A stretch of DNA of 64,000 bases from Thalassobaculum sp. OXR-137 (GCF_034377285.1 NZ_CP139715.1:1658001-1722000), one strand, 5' to 3'. Positions 50,899 to 62,668 are shown, counted from the stretch's first letter. Notes: generated from the letters alone by a model not told the origin. A program made the numbers and translations.

Positions 50899-52344
50899 CT
50901 AGAAGATCTTCCCCGGGTTCATCACGCCGTCCGGGTCGATCGCCGCCTTGATCGCCTGCATCAGGTCGATCCGGCTCTGCGGGGTGTAGCGGCGGAAGTC
51001 CTCGCGCTTCAGGCCGCCGATGCCGTGTTCGGCGGAGAAGCTGCCGCCGAACTCCGCACAGAGCGCGCTGATCCGGTCGGAGATGTCGCCCTTGCGCTGG
51101 GTCCAGGCGTCCACGCTCATGCTGTCCGGCTTGCGGATGCCGTAGTGGATGTTGCCGTCGCCCATATGGCCGAAGGTGTTCAGCGTCACCCCTTCCATCT
51201 CGCGCTCGCACATCTCCTTTGCGCGGGCGAGGAATTCGGCGACCCGGCTGACCGGCACGGAGACGTCGCAGGAGACCGAGTTGCCCGCCCGGCGGCCCGC
51301 CTCGGCCTGCTCCTCGCGGATCCGCCAGATCTGGCCGCGCTGGGTCTCGCTCTCTGCGATCACCCCGTCGGTGACCAGCCCGTTCTCCATCGCCTCGCCG
51401 AAGATCGCCTCCAGCTTGCCGCGCAGGTCGTCGATCTCCGACGACGTCGCCATCTCCATCAGGACATACCAGGGCGAGGGCGTGGCGATCGGGTCGACGA
51501 TGCCGTCGATATACTCCATCGCCAGGTCGATGCAGCGCCGGGGCATCAGCTCGAAGGCGATGACCGTGTCGCCGGACAGCTCGCGGGCGCGCGACAGCAG
51601 GGTCTGTGCCGCTTCCGGGTCCGGGACGCAGAGCATGGCGGTTTCGCGCAGCTTCGGCCCCGGCATCAGGCGCATGGCGGCGGCCGTGATGATGCCGAGC
51701 GTGCCCTCCGCCCCGATGAAGAGCTGCTTGAGGTCGTAGCCGGTGTTGTTCTTGCGCAGGGTGTTCAGCCCCTCGAAGACGGTGCCGTCCGGCAGCACCA
51801 CCTCCAGCCCCAGCACCTGCTCGCGGGCATTGCCGAACTTGATGGTGTTGTTGCCGCCGGCATTGGTGGAGAGCGTGCCGCCGACGGTGGAGGAGCCTTC
51901 GGAGGCGAGCGACAGCGGGTACAGTCGGCCCACCTCGGCCGCGGCCTTCTGCAGGACCTGAATGACGCAGCCGGCCTCGGCCACGACGGCGAAATTGTCG
52001 GCGTCGAGCGCGCGGATGCGGTTCATGCGCTCCAGCGAGACGACAATGGACGGCTGCGGTTCTGTCGGGATCGAGCCGAGGACCAGTCCGGTATTGCCGC
52101 CCTGGGCGGTCACGGCGATGCCGGCGCCGTGGCAGATCCGCACGACTTGCGAGACCTGCTCCGTGCTGTCGGGGCGCGCCACCAGCAGCGCCTCGCCGAC
52201 CATGCCGCCGCGCCAGTCGGTGCGGTATTTCAGGGTGTCGGAGGGCTCTTCCAGCCATCCCTTGTCGCCGAGAACCTGTTTGATCTGGTCGATCGCCGCG
52301 GCAATGGCCTTGGCGGGAACGGACGACGGCGCGTCGACGTTCAT
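50899..52344 (-). CDS. FAD-linked D-2-hydroxyacid dehydrogenase (GlcD/D2HGDH-like)
   Basis: 481 aa. PCMH FAD-binding domain: ALLVARPDSTEQVSQVVRICHGAGIAVTAQGGNTGLVLGSIP and the PLSLASEGSSTVGGTLSTNAGGNNTIKFGNAREQVLGLEVVL segment; the C-terminal FAD_oxidase_C carries HMGDGNIHYGI and GGSFSAEHGIGGLKR. This family oxidises D-lactate, glycolate or D-2-hydroxyglutarate; the exact substrate is not readable, with D-2-hydroxyglutarate or D-lactate most likely. It is alone, 174 bp from secA; the gap holds only a G/C-rich stretch. Confidence 0.87.
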   Translation of the reverse strand: MNVDAPSSVPAKAIAAAIDQIKQVLGDKGWLEEPSDTLKYRTDWRGGMVGEALLVARPDSTEQVSQVVRICHGAGIAVTAQGGNTGLVLGSIPTEPQPSIVVSLERMNRIRALDADNFAVVAEAGCVIQVLQKAAAEVGRLYPLSLASEGSSTVGGTLSTNAGGNNTIKFGNAREQVLGLEVVLPDGTVFEGLNTLRKNNTGYDLKQLFIGAEGTLGIITAAAMRLMPGPKLRETAMLCVPDPEAAQTLLSRARELSGDTVIAFELMPRRCIDLAMEYIDGIVDPIATPSPWYVLMEMATSSEIDDLRGKLEAIFGEAMENGLVTDGVIAESETQRGQIWRIREEQAEAGRRAGNSVSCDVSVPVSRVAEFLARAKEMCEREMEGVTLNTFGHMGDGNIHYGIRKPDSMSVDAWTQRKGDISDRISALCAEFGGSFSAEHGIGGLKREDFRRYTPQSRIDLMQAIKAAIDPDGVMNPGKIF

Positions 52345-52518
52345 CTGCTTCCTCCGGGTCTGGTCTTGTTTGTTTTGGCGATCATGCGGCGGCGGGGCGG
52401 AACGAACAAGCCCGCGTCCGCCATCCGGCCACGCGGGGAGCGGTGGTGGCCAGGGAAGCGGACGCGGGCTCGACCGTGAAAGCCGGTGGCTCAGCCTCGG
52501 ATCAAGTCAGGGCGCGGA

Positions 52519-55284
<2,766 letters not shown>

Positions 55285-55427
55285 GGATGGTCCCCGAAAA
55301 GTGCGCGCGCCAGCCGACGCGGCGGTTCGAGCAGCAGATTTAGGGGGCGAACCCTGCCCTGTCAACGCAAGCGGCCCGCGAGGAAAATTCGCCGCAAGCA
55401 GGCGGATTTGTTGCCTTTGGGTCAAGG

Positions 55428-55443
55428 TTAACCCATTCTTAAC
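55428..55443 (+). promoter_or_regulatory. CtrA-type box TTAA-N7-TTAAC
   Basis: TTAACCCATTCTTAAC is an exact match to the CtrA consensus. It ends 5 bp before the ATG of the 55449 gene, and lies 144 bp upstream of secA on the other side. Directly before a start codon it would overlap any ribosome site, so it may act as a repressor site or mark a wrong start. Confidence 0.6.
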
Positions 55444-55448
55444 GTATC

Positions 55449-56315
55449 ATGGTGGACGCGATCATCCCGGTGGCCTCGACGCTTCCTGTTGCGGTGCAGA
55501 ACGCAGCGGGTGCCGTGGGCGTGCGGGTACGACAGCGCGGCGAGCGTCAGCAGGAGCCGTCCGATCGTCTCGATTCCGATGAGGGCGAGGCTGTCGACAA
55601 GGCGGGGGGCGATGCCGCTCAGCCCCTCACCCCCGCCCGCCGCGCGGCCATGCGTCGGGCCAACCGGGCCTATGGCGGTGCCGGGGCCACGGTGGCCGAG
55701 GCCGAAGTGGTCATGTCCCGGGCCGCCGCGATCCTCGGAGGAGGCGATCTGCAGGCCATTCTGCGCCGTGCCGGCCAAGCGCTCCGAGAAATGTCGGAAA
55801 CCTTGCTTGGCGTGTCGCCGGAGCGGACCGCGGGTCTCGCCGAGGCCTTCGCCAGCGAGGCGCTGGAGTGGGTGCGGGTGGCCATCGCCCAGTATCGGAC
55901 CTACGCCGCCGACCATGAGGAGCTGCCGGTCGGCATCTCCTTCGAAGATGTAAGGCTCAGCGTCGATGCGGGCAGCGGCGGGCTCTCCATAGAGGTGGGG
56001 GGCGTGAATTTCCGGCGCGCTTTCGCCTTCCGCACCAAGGGCGTGGTGTTCGACATCCGGGCGTCCGGCGCCGTGCAGAGCCCGAGCCCCGGCTTCTTCG
56101 TCGATTCCGGTGAGACCGAGTCCCAGGCCACCACAGCCAATGCCATCGTCGCCAAGGCGCGGCGCGACCTTCCCAGTTTCGGCGTCAGCAAGGATACCGA
56201 GGGTGTCTGCGTCCTGATCCGGGTGGAAGGCAGCGACTTCGACCCGGCGCGCGGCGGCGGCTGGGTCATGGACCTGGATGTCCACGTGCCGTTCGATCCG
56301 ACCTGGAGCGGCTGA
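55449..56315 (+). CDS. unknown protein, 288 aa, CtrA-box associated
   Basis: I do not recognise the family. Residues 22-62 are charged and disordered-looking; 63-78 is a basic helix (ARRAAMRRANRAYGG); 100-150 is helical (LQAILRRAGQALREMSETLLG); 160-288 is strand-rich and polar. No signal peptide or membrane helix. Divergent from secA and ahead of ppiC by 213 bp. A CtrA box ends 5 bp before the ATG and no ribosome site is present, so either it is leaderless or starts later (for example at Met 68). A motility or cell-cycle role is only suggested by CtrA. Confidence 0.6.
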   Translation: MVDAIIPVASTLPVAVQNAAGAVGVRVRQRGERQQEPSDRLDSDEGEAVDKAGGDAAQPLTPARRAAMRRANRAYGGAGATVAEAEVVMSRAAAILGGGDLQAILRRAGQALREMSETLLGVSPERTAGLAEAFASEALEWVRVAIAQYRTYAADHEELPVGISFEDVRLSVDAGSGGLSIEVGGVNFRRAFAFRTKGVVFDIRASGAVQSPSPGFFVDSGETESQATTANAIVAKARRDLPSFGVSKDTEGVCVLIRVEGSDFDPARGGGWVMDLDVHVPFDPTWSG

Positions 56316-56528
56316 TGGAAGAGCATCGGCTGCGACCGGCCATCGTCCCATCGTTGTGCCGGCGTCGGGCATCCGCCAGGGCTTTCTTGTGGCCTCTCGG
56401 ACGATCTGATACCCCTCCCGAAGACCGAAGACGGGCCTGCGCCCACCATGCCGAACCGGCCTGATCCGAGCCGGGCCCATCCAAGACGGGCGACCAGACC
56501 CGTAGCGAAAGTTTCGAAAGGACGTTCC

Positions 56529-57407
56529 ATGCTTGCCCTGCGCCACGCGACCGCCGCCGTTTCGGTGGCGCTCAGCCTCGTACTTTGCGCCCCGGTGGTC
56601 GCGCAGACCGCCGCTCCGGCTCCGGCCGTCGACAACGAGACCATGGATCTGTCGACCGTGGTCGCCCGGGTCGGCGACAAGGAAGTGACGCTGGGCGAGC
56701 TGATGGCCATGCGCAGCCAGCTCCCGGCGCAGTATCAGCAGGTCCCGCTGGAAGCGATCTACGAGCCGATGCTGAACCGGGCGATCGACCAGATCCTGAT
56801 CACCAAGGCGGCCCGCGCCAGCGGTATCGCCGATCAGGACGAGGTGAAGGCGCGGATCGAGGAGGCGGCCGACCAGGTCATCGCCGAGGCCTACCTGACC
56901 CAGACGATCGCGGCCGAAGTCACCGACGAGGCGCTGCGCAAGCGCTACGAGGAGACCATCGCCGGTCAGACCGGTGATGAAGAGGTGAAGGCCCGTCACA
57001 TCCTGCTCGAAACCGAGGAGGCGGCCGAGGAGGTCATCGCCGAACTCGAGGGCGGCGCCGATTTCGCCAAGCTCGCGGCCGAGAAGTCGACCGGCCCGTC
57101 GGCCGCCCAGGGCGGCGATCTCGGCTGGTTCCAGGCCGGCCAGATGGTGCCGGAATTCTCCGAGGCGGCCTTCGCGCTGGAGGCGGGCACCTACACGAAG
57201 ACGCCGGTGAAGAGCCAGTTCGGCTGGCATGTCATCCTGGTGGAGGAGAAACGCACCGCCGACGCGCCGAGCTTCGAGCAGGTGCGCGACCAGCTCACCG
57301 CCGAGATGACCCGGGACCTGATCCAGGAGCGTCTGACGAACCTGCGCGGCGCGGCGAAGATCGAGCGCTTCGGTCCGACCGGCAAGCCGCTTCCGGCCGC
57401 CCAGTGA
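56529..57407 (+). CDS. periplasmic parvulin-type peptidyl-prolyl isomerase PpiC-like
   Basis: 292 aa. Signal peptide MLALRHATAAVSVALSLVLC then APVVAQTAA; SurA-like N-terminal helical part; parvulin domain at about residues 155-250: VKARHILLETEEAAEEVIAELEGGADFAKLA, GGDLGWFQAGQMVPEFSEAAF, and TPVKSQFGWHVILVEE. It folds exported proteins in the periplasm. AAAGGA 6 nt before ATG 56529. Sits between the unknown gene and argJ, a usual place for it in alphaproteobacteria. Confidence 0.92.
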   Translation: MLALRHATAAVSVALSLVLCAPVVAQTAAPAPAVDNETMDLSTVVARVGDKEVTLGELMAMRSQLPAQYQQVPLEAIYEPMLNRAIDQILITKAARASGIADQDEVKARIEEAADQVIAEAYLTQTIAAEVTDEALRKRYEETIAGQTGDEEVKARHILLETEEAAEEVIAELEGGADFAKLAAEKSTGPSAAQGGDLGWFQAGQMVPEFSEAAFALEAGTYTKTPVKSQFGWHVILVEEKRTADAPSFEQVRDQLTAEMTRDLIQERLTNLRGAAKIERFGPTGKPLPAAQ

Positions 57408-57466
57408 TCTTCTGACCGCGTTTCGCCACCGACCCGTTCCACCATCAACCTCACGGAAGCACGACG

Positions 57467-58705
57467 ATGAAGCCGCTCCCGGTTTCGCCCCTGGCGCCGA
57501 CCAAGAAACAAACCCTCCCGCCGATCGCCGGATGCCGCATGGCGGCACGGGAGGCCGGCGTTCGCTACAAGGGTCGTCGTGACGTTCTTCTGATGGCGTT
57601 CGACGAGGGGACCACGGTGGCGGGCGTGCTGACCCGCAACCAGATGCCCGGCGCCCCGATCGACTGGTGCCGGGAGCATCTGCCCGCCGGTACCGCCCGC
57701 GGCCTCGTGGTGAACGCGGGCAACGCCAACGTCTTCACCGGCGCGCATGGGGCGATGGCCTGTGCGGAGACGGCGAAGGCGGCGGCGGCGGCCCTGGGCT
57801 GCCAGCCGTCGGAGATCCTGCTGTCCTCCACCGGGGTGATCGGCGAGCCGATGCGCTACGAGCGGATCGTCGAGCATCTGCCGGCCGCCAAGGCCGAGCT
57901 GACGGAGGACGCCTGGGAGACCGCGGCGGCCACCATCATGACCACGGACACCTTCGCCAAGACGGCCTCGCGCACCGCCAACATCCGCGGCGTGCCGGTG
58001 ACCATCAACGGCATCGCCAAGGGCTCCGGCATGATCGCGCCGGACATGGCGACCATGCTGTCCTTCATCGTCACCGACGCCACGCTGCCGGCGCCGGTCC
58101 TGAAGGCGCTGCTGACCCGCGGGGTGAACCGGAGCTTCAACGCGGTGACCGTGGACAGCGACCAGTCGACCAGCGACACGGTCCTGCTCTTCGCCACCGG
58201 CAAGGGCGAGACCCACGTGACGGTCGACGGTCCGGGCGACCCGGCCCTGCGCGATTTCCGTACCAAGCTGGAGGACCTGCTGCACGACCTCGCCATGCAG
58301 GTGGTGCGCGACGGCGAGGGGGCGAGCAAGCTGGTGCGCATCTCCGTGACCGGTGCCGCTTCCGAGCGGGCCGCCAAGCGGATCGCCATGGTGATCGCGG
58401 ACTCGCCCCTGGTGAAGACGGCCATCGCCGGCGAGGACGCCAACTGGGGCCGTATCGTCATGGCCGTGGGCAAGTCGGGCCAGAAGGCGGATCGCGACAA
58501 GCTGGCGATCTCCATCGGCGGCGTGGATGTGGCCCGCAACGGCGTGCGGGTCGACGGCTACGACGAGGCGCCGGTCGCCGCCCATATGAAAGGCCGGGAG
58601 ATCGATATCGAGGTCGATGTCGGCGTCGGCCGCGGCCGGGCAACCGTGTGGACCTGCGACCTGACCCACGGCTATATCGACATCAACGCCGACTACCGCA
58701 GCTAA
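57467..58705 (+). CDS. argJ: bifunctional ornithine acetyltransferase / N-acetylglutamate synthase ArgJ
   Basis: 412 aa. Makes N-acetylglutamate by moving the acetyl group from N-acetylornithine in the cyclic arginine pathway. The self-cleavage site is Ala195-Thr196 in APDMATMLSFIVTD, with GIAKGSGMIAP before it; KTAIAGEDANWGRIVMAVGKSG and the C-terminal YIDINADYRS are standard. It is cut into alpha and beta chains. 9 bp before mutT, 59 bp after ppiC. Confidence 0.96.
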   Translation: MKPLPVSPLAPTKKQTLPPIAGCRMAAREAGVRYKGRRDVLLMAFDEGTTVAGVLTRNQMPGAPIDWCREHLPAGTARGLVVNAGNANVFTGAHGAMACAETAKAAAAALGCQPSEILLSSTGVIGEPMRYERIVEHLPAAKAELTEDAWETAAATIMTTDTFAKTASRTANIRGVPVTINGIAKGSGMIAPDMATMLSFIVTDATLPAPVLKALLTRGVNRSFNAVTVDSDQSTSDTVLLFATGKGETHVTVDGPGDPALRDFRTKLEDLLHDLAMQVVRDGEGASKLVRISVTGAASERAAKRIAMVIADSPLVKTAIAGEDANWGRIVMAVGKSGQKADRDKLAISIGGVDVARNGVRVDGYDEAPVAAHMKGREIDIEVDVGVGRGRATVWTCDLTHGYIDINADYRS

Positions 58706-58714
58706 GGCGTCGCC

Positions 58715-59146
58715 ATGGCCCCGGTTCCTATGGCCGAGAACAGCCTGCCGATCGTTCTGGTCGTTGCGGTCGCCCTGGTCGATGCCGACGGCCGGGTGCT
58801 GATCGCCAAGCGGCCGGAAGGCAAGAAGCTTGCCGGGCTGTGGGAATTCCCCGGCGGCAAGGTCGACCCCGGCGAGACGCCGGAGGCGGCGCTGATCCGC
58901 GAGCTGCGCGAGGAGCTGGGCATCGACACCCACGAGAGCTGTCTCGCCCCGCTTACCTTCGCCAGCCATGCCTATGACGATTTCCACCTGCTGATGCCGC
59001 TCTATGCGTGCCGGCGGTGGAAGGGCGAGGTGACCCGGCGCGAACACGCCGACCTCGCCTGGGTGCGGCCGGTGCGGCTTCGGGACTACCCCATGCCGCC
59101 GGCCGACGCCCCTCTGATTGCGATGATCCAGGACATGATCGGCTGA
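58715..59146 (+). CDS. mutT: NUDIX hydrolase MutT, 8-oxo-dGTP diphosphatase
   Basis: 143 aa. The Nudix box GGKVDPGETPEAALIRELREELG is at about residues 47-69, and LIAKRPEGKKLAGLWEFPGGK is the MutT start. Removes oxidised dGTP to prevent A:T to C:G changes. Start may be ATG 58715 or 58730 (MAENS). Follows argJ by 9 bp, a common alphaproteobacterial pairing. Confidence 0.9.
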   Translation: MAPVPMAENSLPIVLVVAVALVDADGRVLIAKRPEGKKLAGLWEFPGGKVDPGETPEAALIRELREELGIDTHESCLAPLTFASHAYDDFHLLMPLYACRRWKGEVTRREHADLAWVRPVRLRDYPMPPADAPLIAMIQDMIG

Positions 59147-59177
59147 TCCGGTTCCACTCCGTCATCGGGGAGCTGGA

Positions 59178-59348
59178 TCAGAACAGGCCCAGGATGCGCC
59201 GGCGGCTGTTGCGCCGGCCGTCGGCCGGGTGCTGCGGCTCCGGGCGACGCTGCGACGTCTCGTGATGCTGCCGGATCAGACGCTCGATCTGGTCTCCGGC
59301 ACCGCCGGTGGCGGCATGGGCGAGCAGCAGAAGATGATTACCGGTCAT
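59178..59348 (-). CDS. small protein, 56 aa, divergent from LysR regulator
   Basis: A short open frame with a near-perfect ribosome site (AAAGGAGAGATAAA then ATG). The protein starts MTGNHLLLLAHAATGGAG; its C-terminal half is basic (for example RRNSRRRILGLF). No family recognised. It is divergent from the LysR gene (119 bp gap), a common arrangement in which the regulator controls the neighbour. Its small size is why it would usually be missed. It could also be a leader or spurious frame, but ribosome site and codon use argue for a real gene. Confidence 0.6.
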   Translation of the reverse strand: MTGNHLLLLAHAATGGAGDQIERLIRQHHETSQRRPEPQHPADGRRNSRRRILGLF

Positions 59349-59423
59349 TTTATCTCTCCTTTCAGGAAATCGAGGGCTTCGGGCCCGTTCGATGACTTGA
59401 AAGTGAGCCTGTTCTGCGGTTAT

Positions 59424-59443
59424 CTCAAACGATGCTTTCTCAC
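59424..59443. promoter_or_regulatory. possible LysR operator between the 56-aa gene and lysR
   Basis: TCTCA at 59424 and 59439, 15 bp apart, reading as direct half-sites (TGAGA on the other strand). They lie 25-45 bp before the LysR start and about 75-95 bp before the small gene. LysR sites often are T-N11-A pairs with such spacing. Tentative. Confidence 0.3.
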
Positions 59444-59467
59444 CTGAACTGTTAGAAAAAGTATCAT

Positions 59468-60415
59468 ATGTCCGCGCGCCGCCTGCCGCCGCTGAATGCC
59501 CTGCGCGCCTTCGAGGCGGCCGCCCGTCTGGAGAGCATGAGCCGGGCGGCCGACGAGCTGTCTGTCACCCATGCGGCGGTCAGCCACCAGGTGAAGGCGT
59601 TGGAGGAATGGGTCGGCCTGCCGCTGTTCCGCCGCGAGCATCGCCGCATCCGTCTGACCGAGGCCGGTGCGGATCTGTTGCCGGTGCTGGGGCAGGCCTT
59701 CGACGCGATCGACGCCCGGCTGGCCGATATCAGCGCGACAGGCGGCCGACGCATGCTGACGATCACCGCCGCACCGTCGGTGGCCTATCGCTGGATCGTG
59801 CCGCGCCTGCCGGCCTTCAGCGCGCGCCATCCCGAGATCGACGTACGCATCGAGCATTCCACGAGGATGGTCAACCTGCGCCGGGAGCGGGCGATCGATG
59901 TGGGCCTTCGGTACGGTCGCGGTGGCTGGGACGGGCTGGAGCAGCACTGGCTGATCAGCGGCCATGCCCGGCCGATCGCCTCGCCGGGCCTGCTGGCCAA
60001 GCACGGCCTGTCGGCGGCCGACCTGCCGCTGTCGGCGGAAACCATCGCCACGCTGCCGCTGCATCACGAGGAGACCCGGCTGTGGTGGCGCCGCTGGTTC
60101 GAGAACAACGGTCTGCCCGAGGCCGATGTGTCCTCCGGGGCGGTGCTGTACGACGCCGGCTCGATCCTGGATCTGGCCCTGGCCGGGCACGGGGCGGTGC
60201 TGGGGCGCTTCGCCCTGGCGCGCGAGGCGATGAGCGCCGGGCTGCTGCTGCCGTTGCACGACGCCTATCTGGACGAGGATGCCGGCTACTGGTTCGTCTA
60301 CGACAAGGCCCGGGCCGACGAGCCGCACATCGCCGCCTTCCGGGAGTTCATCCTGGAACAGATCGGCGAGGAGACCTGGCAGGACTGGCAGACCTCGGAC
60401 CGGGATGCGGATTAG
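59468..60415 (+). CDS. LysR-family transcription regulator (GcvA-like)
   Basis: 315 aa. N-terminal winged helix: LPPLNALRAFEAAARLESMSRAADELSVTHAAVSHQVKALEEWVGLPLFRREHRRIRLT, the GcvA/AmpR type. Effector domain from about residue 92 (LTITAAPSVAYRWIVPRLPAFSARHPEIDVRIE). Probably controls the divergent 56-aa gene. The rest of the neighbourhood (mutT upstream, a repeat and methyltransferase downstream) offers no further target. Confidence 0.88.
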   Translation: MSARRLPPLNALRAFEAAARLESMSRAADELSVTHAAVSHQVKALEEWVGLPLFRREHRRIRLTEAGADLLPVLGQAFDAIDARLADISATGGRRMLTITAAPSVAYRWIVPRLPAFSARHPEIDVRIEHSTRMVNLRRERAIDVGLRYGRGGWDGLEQHWLISGHARPIASPGLLAKHGLSAADLPLSAETIATLPLHHEETRLWWRRWFENNGLPEADVSSGAVLYDAGSILDLALAGHGAVLGRFALAREAMSAGLLLPLHDAYLDEDAGYWFVYDKARADEPHIAAFREFILEQIGEETWQDWQTSDRDAD

Positions 60416-60443
60416 TGGAAAGGGGATCTACCTCTCCTTTAAT

Positions 60444-60540
60444 CGACTTCCTGGACGGCCCGGAGGGACGATCCAGGACCCTATGATCGGCGCCGGAACA
60501 CGGTCCTGGATGACACCCTTCGGGCGTCTCCAGGAAGTCG
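60444..60540. repeat. CGACTTCCTGG-type palindromic element, copy 1
   Basis: Arms CGACTTCCTGGA and TCCAGGAAGTCG at the ends (exact over 12 bp), with GATCCAGGACC and GGTCCTGGAT inside that also pair. A sister copy is at 63590-63684; both are about 96 bp and share the inner part. Lies between convergent LysR and methyltransferase genes. Confidence 0.75.
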
Positions 60541-60570
60541 GAGAGGGGTGGAGGGGAAAGAGGAGCTCAC

Positions 60571-61494
60571 TCAGCCCGGCGTCTCGCCGGTGCCGGTCTC
60601 CGTGCCGCCCAGGGCCGAGGCCAGCCGGGTGGTGGCCGAGCCCGGCCGCAGTGGCTTGGGCTGGCTCGCCGCCGGGGCCCAGCCGGTGAGATACAGGATC
60701 TGGAACCGCGCCGGGATGCGCCCGTCCTCGCCGGCGAAGCGCTCGGCATAGGCCTGGGCCACGCCGCCCAGCAGGGCCCTTGTCATCGGCGCCCGGTGGC
60801 GCTCCAGCACCAGATTGGTCTCGCCCATGCCGCGCAGGTCGCGCATCAGGTGGAGGGCGCTGTCGTAGGTCACCGTGATCGTGTCGGCATCCACCACCGG
60901 CAGGGCGAAGCCCGCCCGCTGCAGCAGCCCACCGGCGTCGCGCAGGTCGGCGAAGGGCGATACCCGGGGGCTCAGGCCGCCGGTGACGGCCACCTCGGCC
61001 TCGGCGAAGGCGTCGCGCAGCTCCACCAGGGTCTCGCCGCCGAGCAGCGCCACCAGCAGCAGCCCGTCCGGCTTCAACGCTCGGCGGATCTGCGACAGCG
61101 CGCCGGGAAGGTCGTTGACCCAATGCAGCGACAGGGCGCCGAACACCGCGTCGAGCGAGCCGTCGGCGATCGGCAGGAGCTCCTCGTCCAGGGCCAGGGC
61201 GGGGCCGTCGGCCGACCGCGCCGCCGCCCAGGACGGGGCCAGGTCGCTCTGGATCAGGGTGTCGACCTTGCCGCTGGCCCGCAGCGCCCGCCCGAGCGCG
61301 CCGGACCGGGCGCCGATCTCCAGCCCCACAGGGAAGCGCCGCCGGATGTCCTCAAGCCGTTCGGCCAGCCGGTCGGCGACCTCCTCCTCCAGGAAGGCGA
61401 ACTCCCCGTAGCCCGGATGGGCGCGCTCGCGTCGGCGGCGCAGCAGGGCACGGTCGAAGATACGCATCGTGTCGGGGGGCGATGATGGGGTCAT
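60571..61494 (-). CDS. BioC/NDUFAF5-like SAM methyltransferase
   Basis: 307 aa. MRIFDRALLRRRRERAHPGYGEFAFLEEEVADRLAERLEDIRRRF is the typical start of this alphaproteobacterial family, followed by GLEIGARSGALGRAL (SAM loop), FGALSLHWVNDLPGALSQIRRALKPDGLLLVALLGGETLVELR. Relatives make malonyl-ACP methyl ester (BioC) or hydroxylate/methylate respiratory complex I parts (NDUFAF5). ATG 61494 chosen; a Met at 61467 fits too. Divergent from comF across 69 bp. Confidence 0.8.
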   Translation of the reverse strand: MTPSSPPDTMRIFDRALLRRRRERAHPGYGEFAFLEEEVADRLAERLEDIRRRFPVGLEIGARSGALGRALRASGKVDTLIQSDLAPSWAAARSADGPALALDEELLPIADGSLDAVFGALSLHWVNDLPGALSQIRRALKPDGLLLVALLGGETLVELRDAFAEAEVAVTGGLSPRVSPFADLRDAGGLLQRAGFALPVVDADTITVTYDSALHLMRDLRGMGETNLVLERHRAPMTRALLGGVAQAYAERFAGEDGRIPARFQILYLTGWAPAASQPKPLRPGSATTRLASALGGTETGTGETPG

Positions 61495-61563
61495 GGCCGC
61501 CATATGGCGCACCCGGCGGATCAGGGAAAGGGAAAACCCGTCTCGTCCTGCCATGGTCGAGCT

Positions 61564-62307
61564 ATGACGGCTTTCTCTCCCGTGGCGGTGCTGGCGCATC
61601 GCCTGCTCGACCTGCTGCTGCCGCCGCGTTGCGGACGCTGCGGCGTCGATGTGCCGACGGACGCCGCCCTGTGCCTCGACTGTTGGCGCGCCGTCACCTT
61701 CATCGCCGACCCGCTGTGCGAGGTCTGCGGCATCCCGTTCGAGATCCGGCCGTTCGGGCGGGCGGTGTGCGGCGACTGTCTGGCCCGGCCGCCGGTCTTC
61801 GACCGGGCACGGGCGGCGGTGGTCTACGACGACGCGACCCGATCGCTGATCCTGGCCTTCAAGCATGCCGACCGGCTGACCCTCGCCCCGCTGTTCGCCG
61901 CCTGGATGCGCGGCGCCGGTGCCGACCTGCTGGAGCAGGCGGACGTCATCGTTCCGGTGCCGCTCCACCGATGGCGGTTATTGTCGCGCCGCTACAACCA
62001 GGCGGCGGTGCTGGCCCACGCACTCGGGCGTCTATCCGGGGTGAATGTTGTCGACAGTTTACTGCTGCGGACGCGTCAAACCCCCAGCCAGGGTCGAAAG
62101 TCGGCCTCGCAACGAACGCTAAACGTGCGTGGAGCATTCGCGCTACGGAATAACTGCGGTGGGATGGCGGAAGCGATCAAGGGGCGTCGCGTCGTCCTCG
62201 TTGACGATGTTTTTACAACGGGAGCCACGGTTTCCGCGTGTACACGCGTGCTCAGGAGGTCCGGCGCACGTGCCGTCGACGTGCTGACTCTGGCCCGCGT
62301 GACATAA
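61564..62307 (+). CDS. comF: ComF-family phosphoribosyltransferase-like protein
   Basis: 247 aa. N-terminal zinc ribbon (CGRCGVDVPTDAALCLDC, then CEVCGIPF and CGDC), and the PRPP-binding motif VVLVDDVFTTGATVSACTRVLR near residue 208; QADVIVPVPLHRWRLLSRRYNQAAVLA is the ComF core. ComF helps DNA uptake in competent species; in others the role is unclear. Followed by grxC (85 bp) and a nitrilase, a common alphaproteobacterial order. Confidence 0.9.
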   Translation: MTAFSPVAVLAHRLLDLLLPPRCGRCGVDVPTDAALCLDCWRAVTFIADPLCEVCGIPFEIRPFGRAVCGDCLARPPVFDRARAAVVYDDATRSLILAFKHADRLTLAPLFAAWMRGAGADLLEQADVIVPVPLHRWRLLSRRYNQAAVLAHALGRLSGVNVVDSLLLRTRQTPSQGRKSASQRTLNVRGAFALRNNCGGMAEAIKGRRVVLVDDVFTTGATVSACTRVLRRSGARAVDVLTLARVT

Positions 62308-62392
62308 CTCACGCAAATGAGAGCGCTTTGCAAAAAACCGGACTTTTCTTATCTACATGGCAGCGGCATGTGCTTCACAGGAGGGGACCGAG

Positions 62393-62668
62393 ATGGCCAA
62401 AGCGGCCAGGGTTGAAATCTACACGACCATGTTCTGTCCGTATTGCTATCGCGCGAAGTCGTTGCTGGCGAACAAGGGTGTGGATTACGTGGAATACGAC
62501 GTCGGCGGATCGAACGACGCTCGTCTGAAGATGAGCGAGCGGGCCGACGGTCGGAAGACCGTTCCCCAGATCTTTATCGCCGGCGAAGGCATTGGCGGTT
62601 CGGACGAACTTGCGGAACTGGAGCGGACCGGTAAGCTGGACCATCTGCTCGGCGTTTCCCTGGTCTGA
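62393..62668 (+). CDS. grxC: glutaredoxin 3 (GrxC)
   Basis: 91 aa. Active site CPYC in TTMFCPYCYRAKSLL at about residues 17-20, and the GSH-binding KTVPQIFIAGEGIGGSDELAEL. Reduces protein disulfides and glutathione-mixed disulfides in the cytosol. GGAGG lies 7-8 nt before ATG 62393. Comes after comF and before the nitrilase. Confidence 0.95.
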   Translation: MAKAARVEIYTTMFCPYCYRAKSLLANKGVDYVEYDVGGSNDARLKMSERADGRKTVPQIFIAGEGIGGSDELAELERTGKLDHLLGVSLV

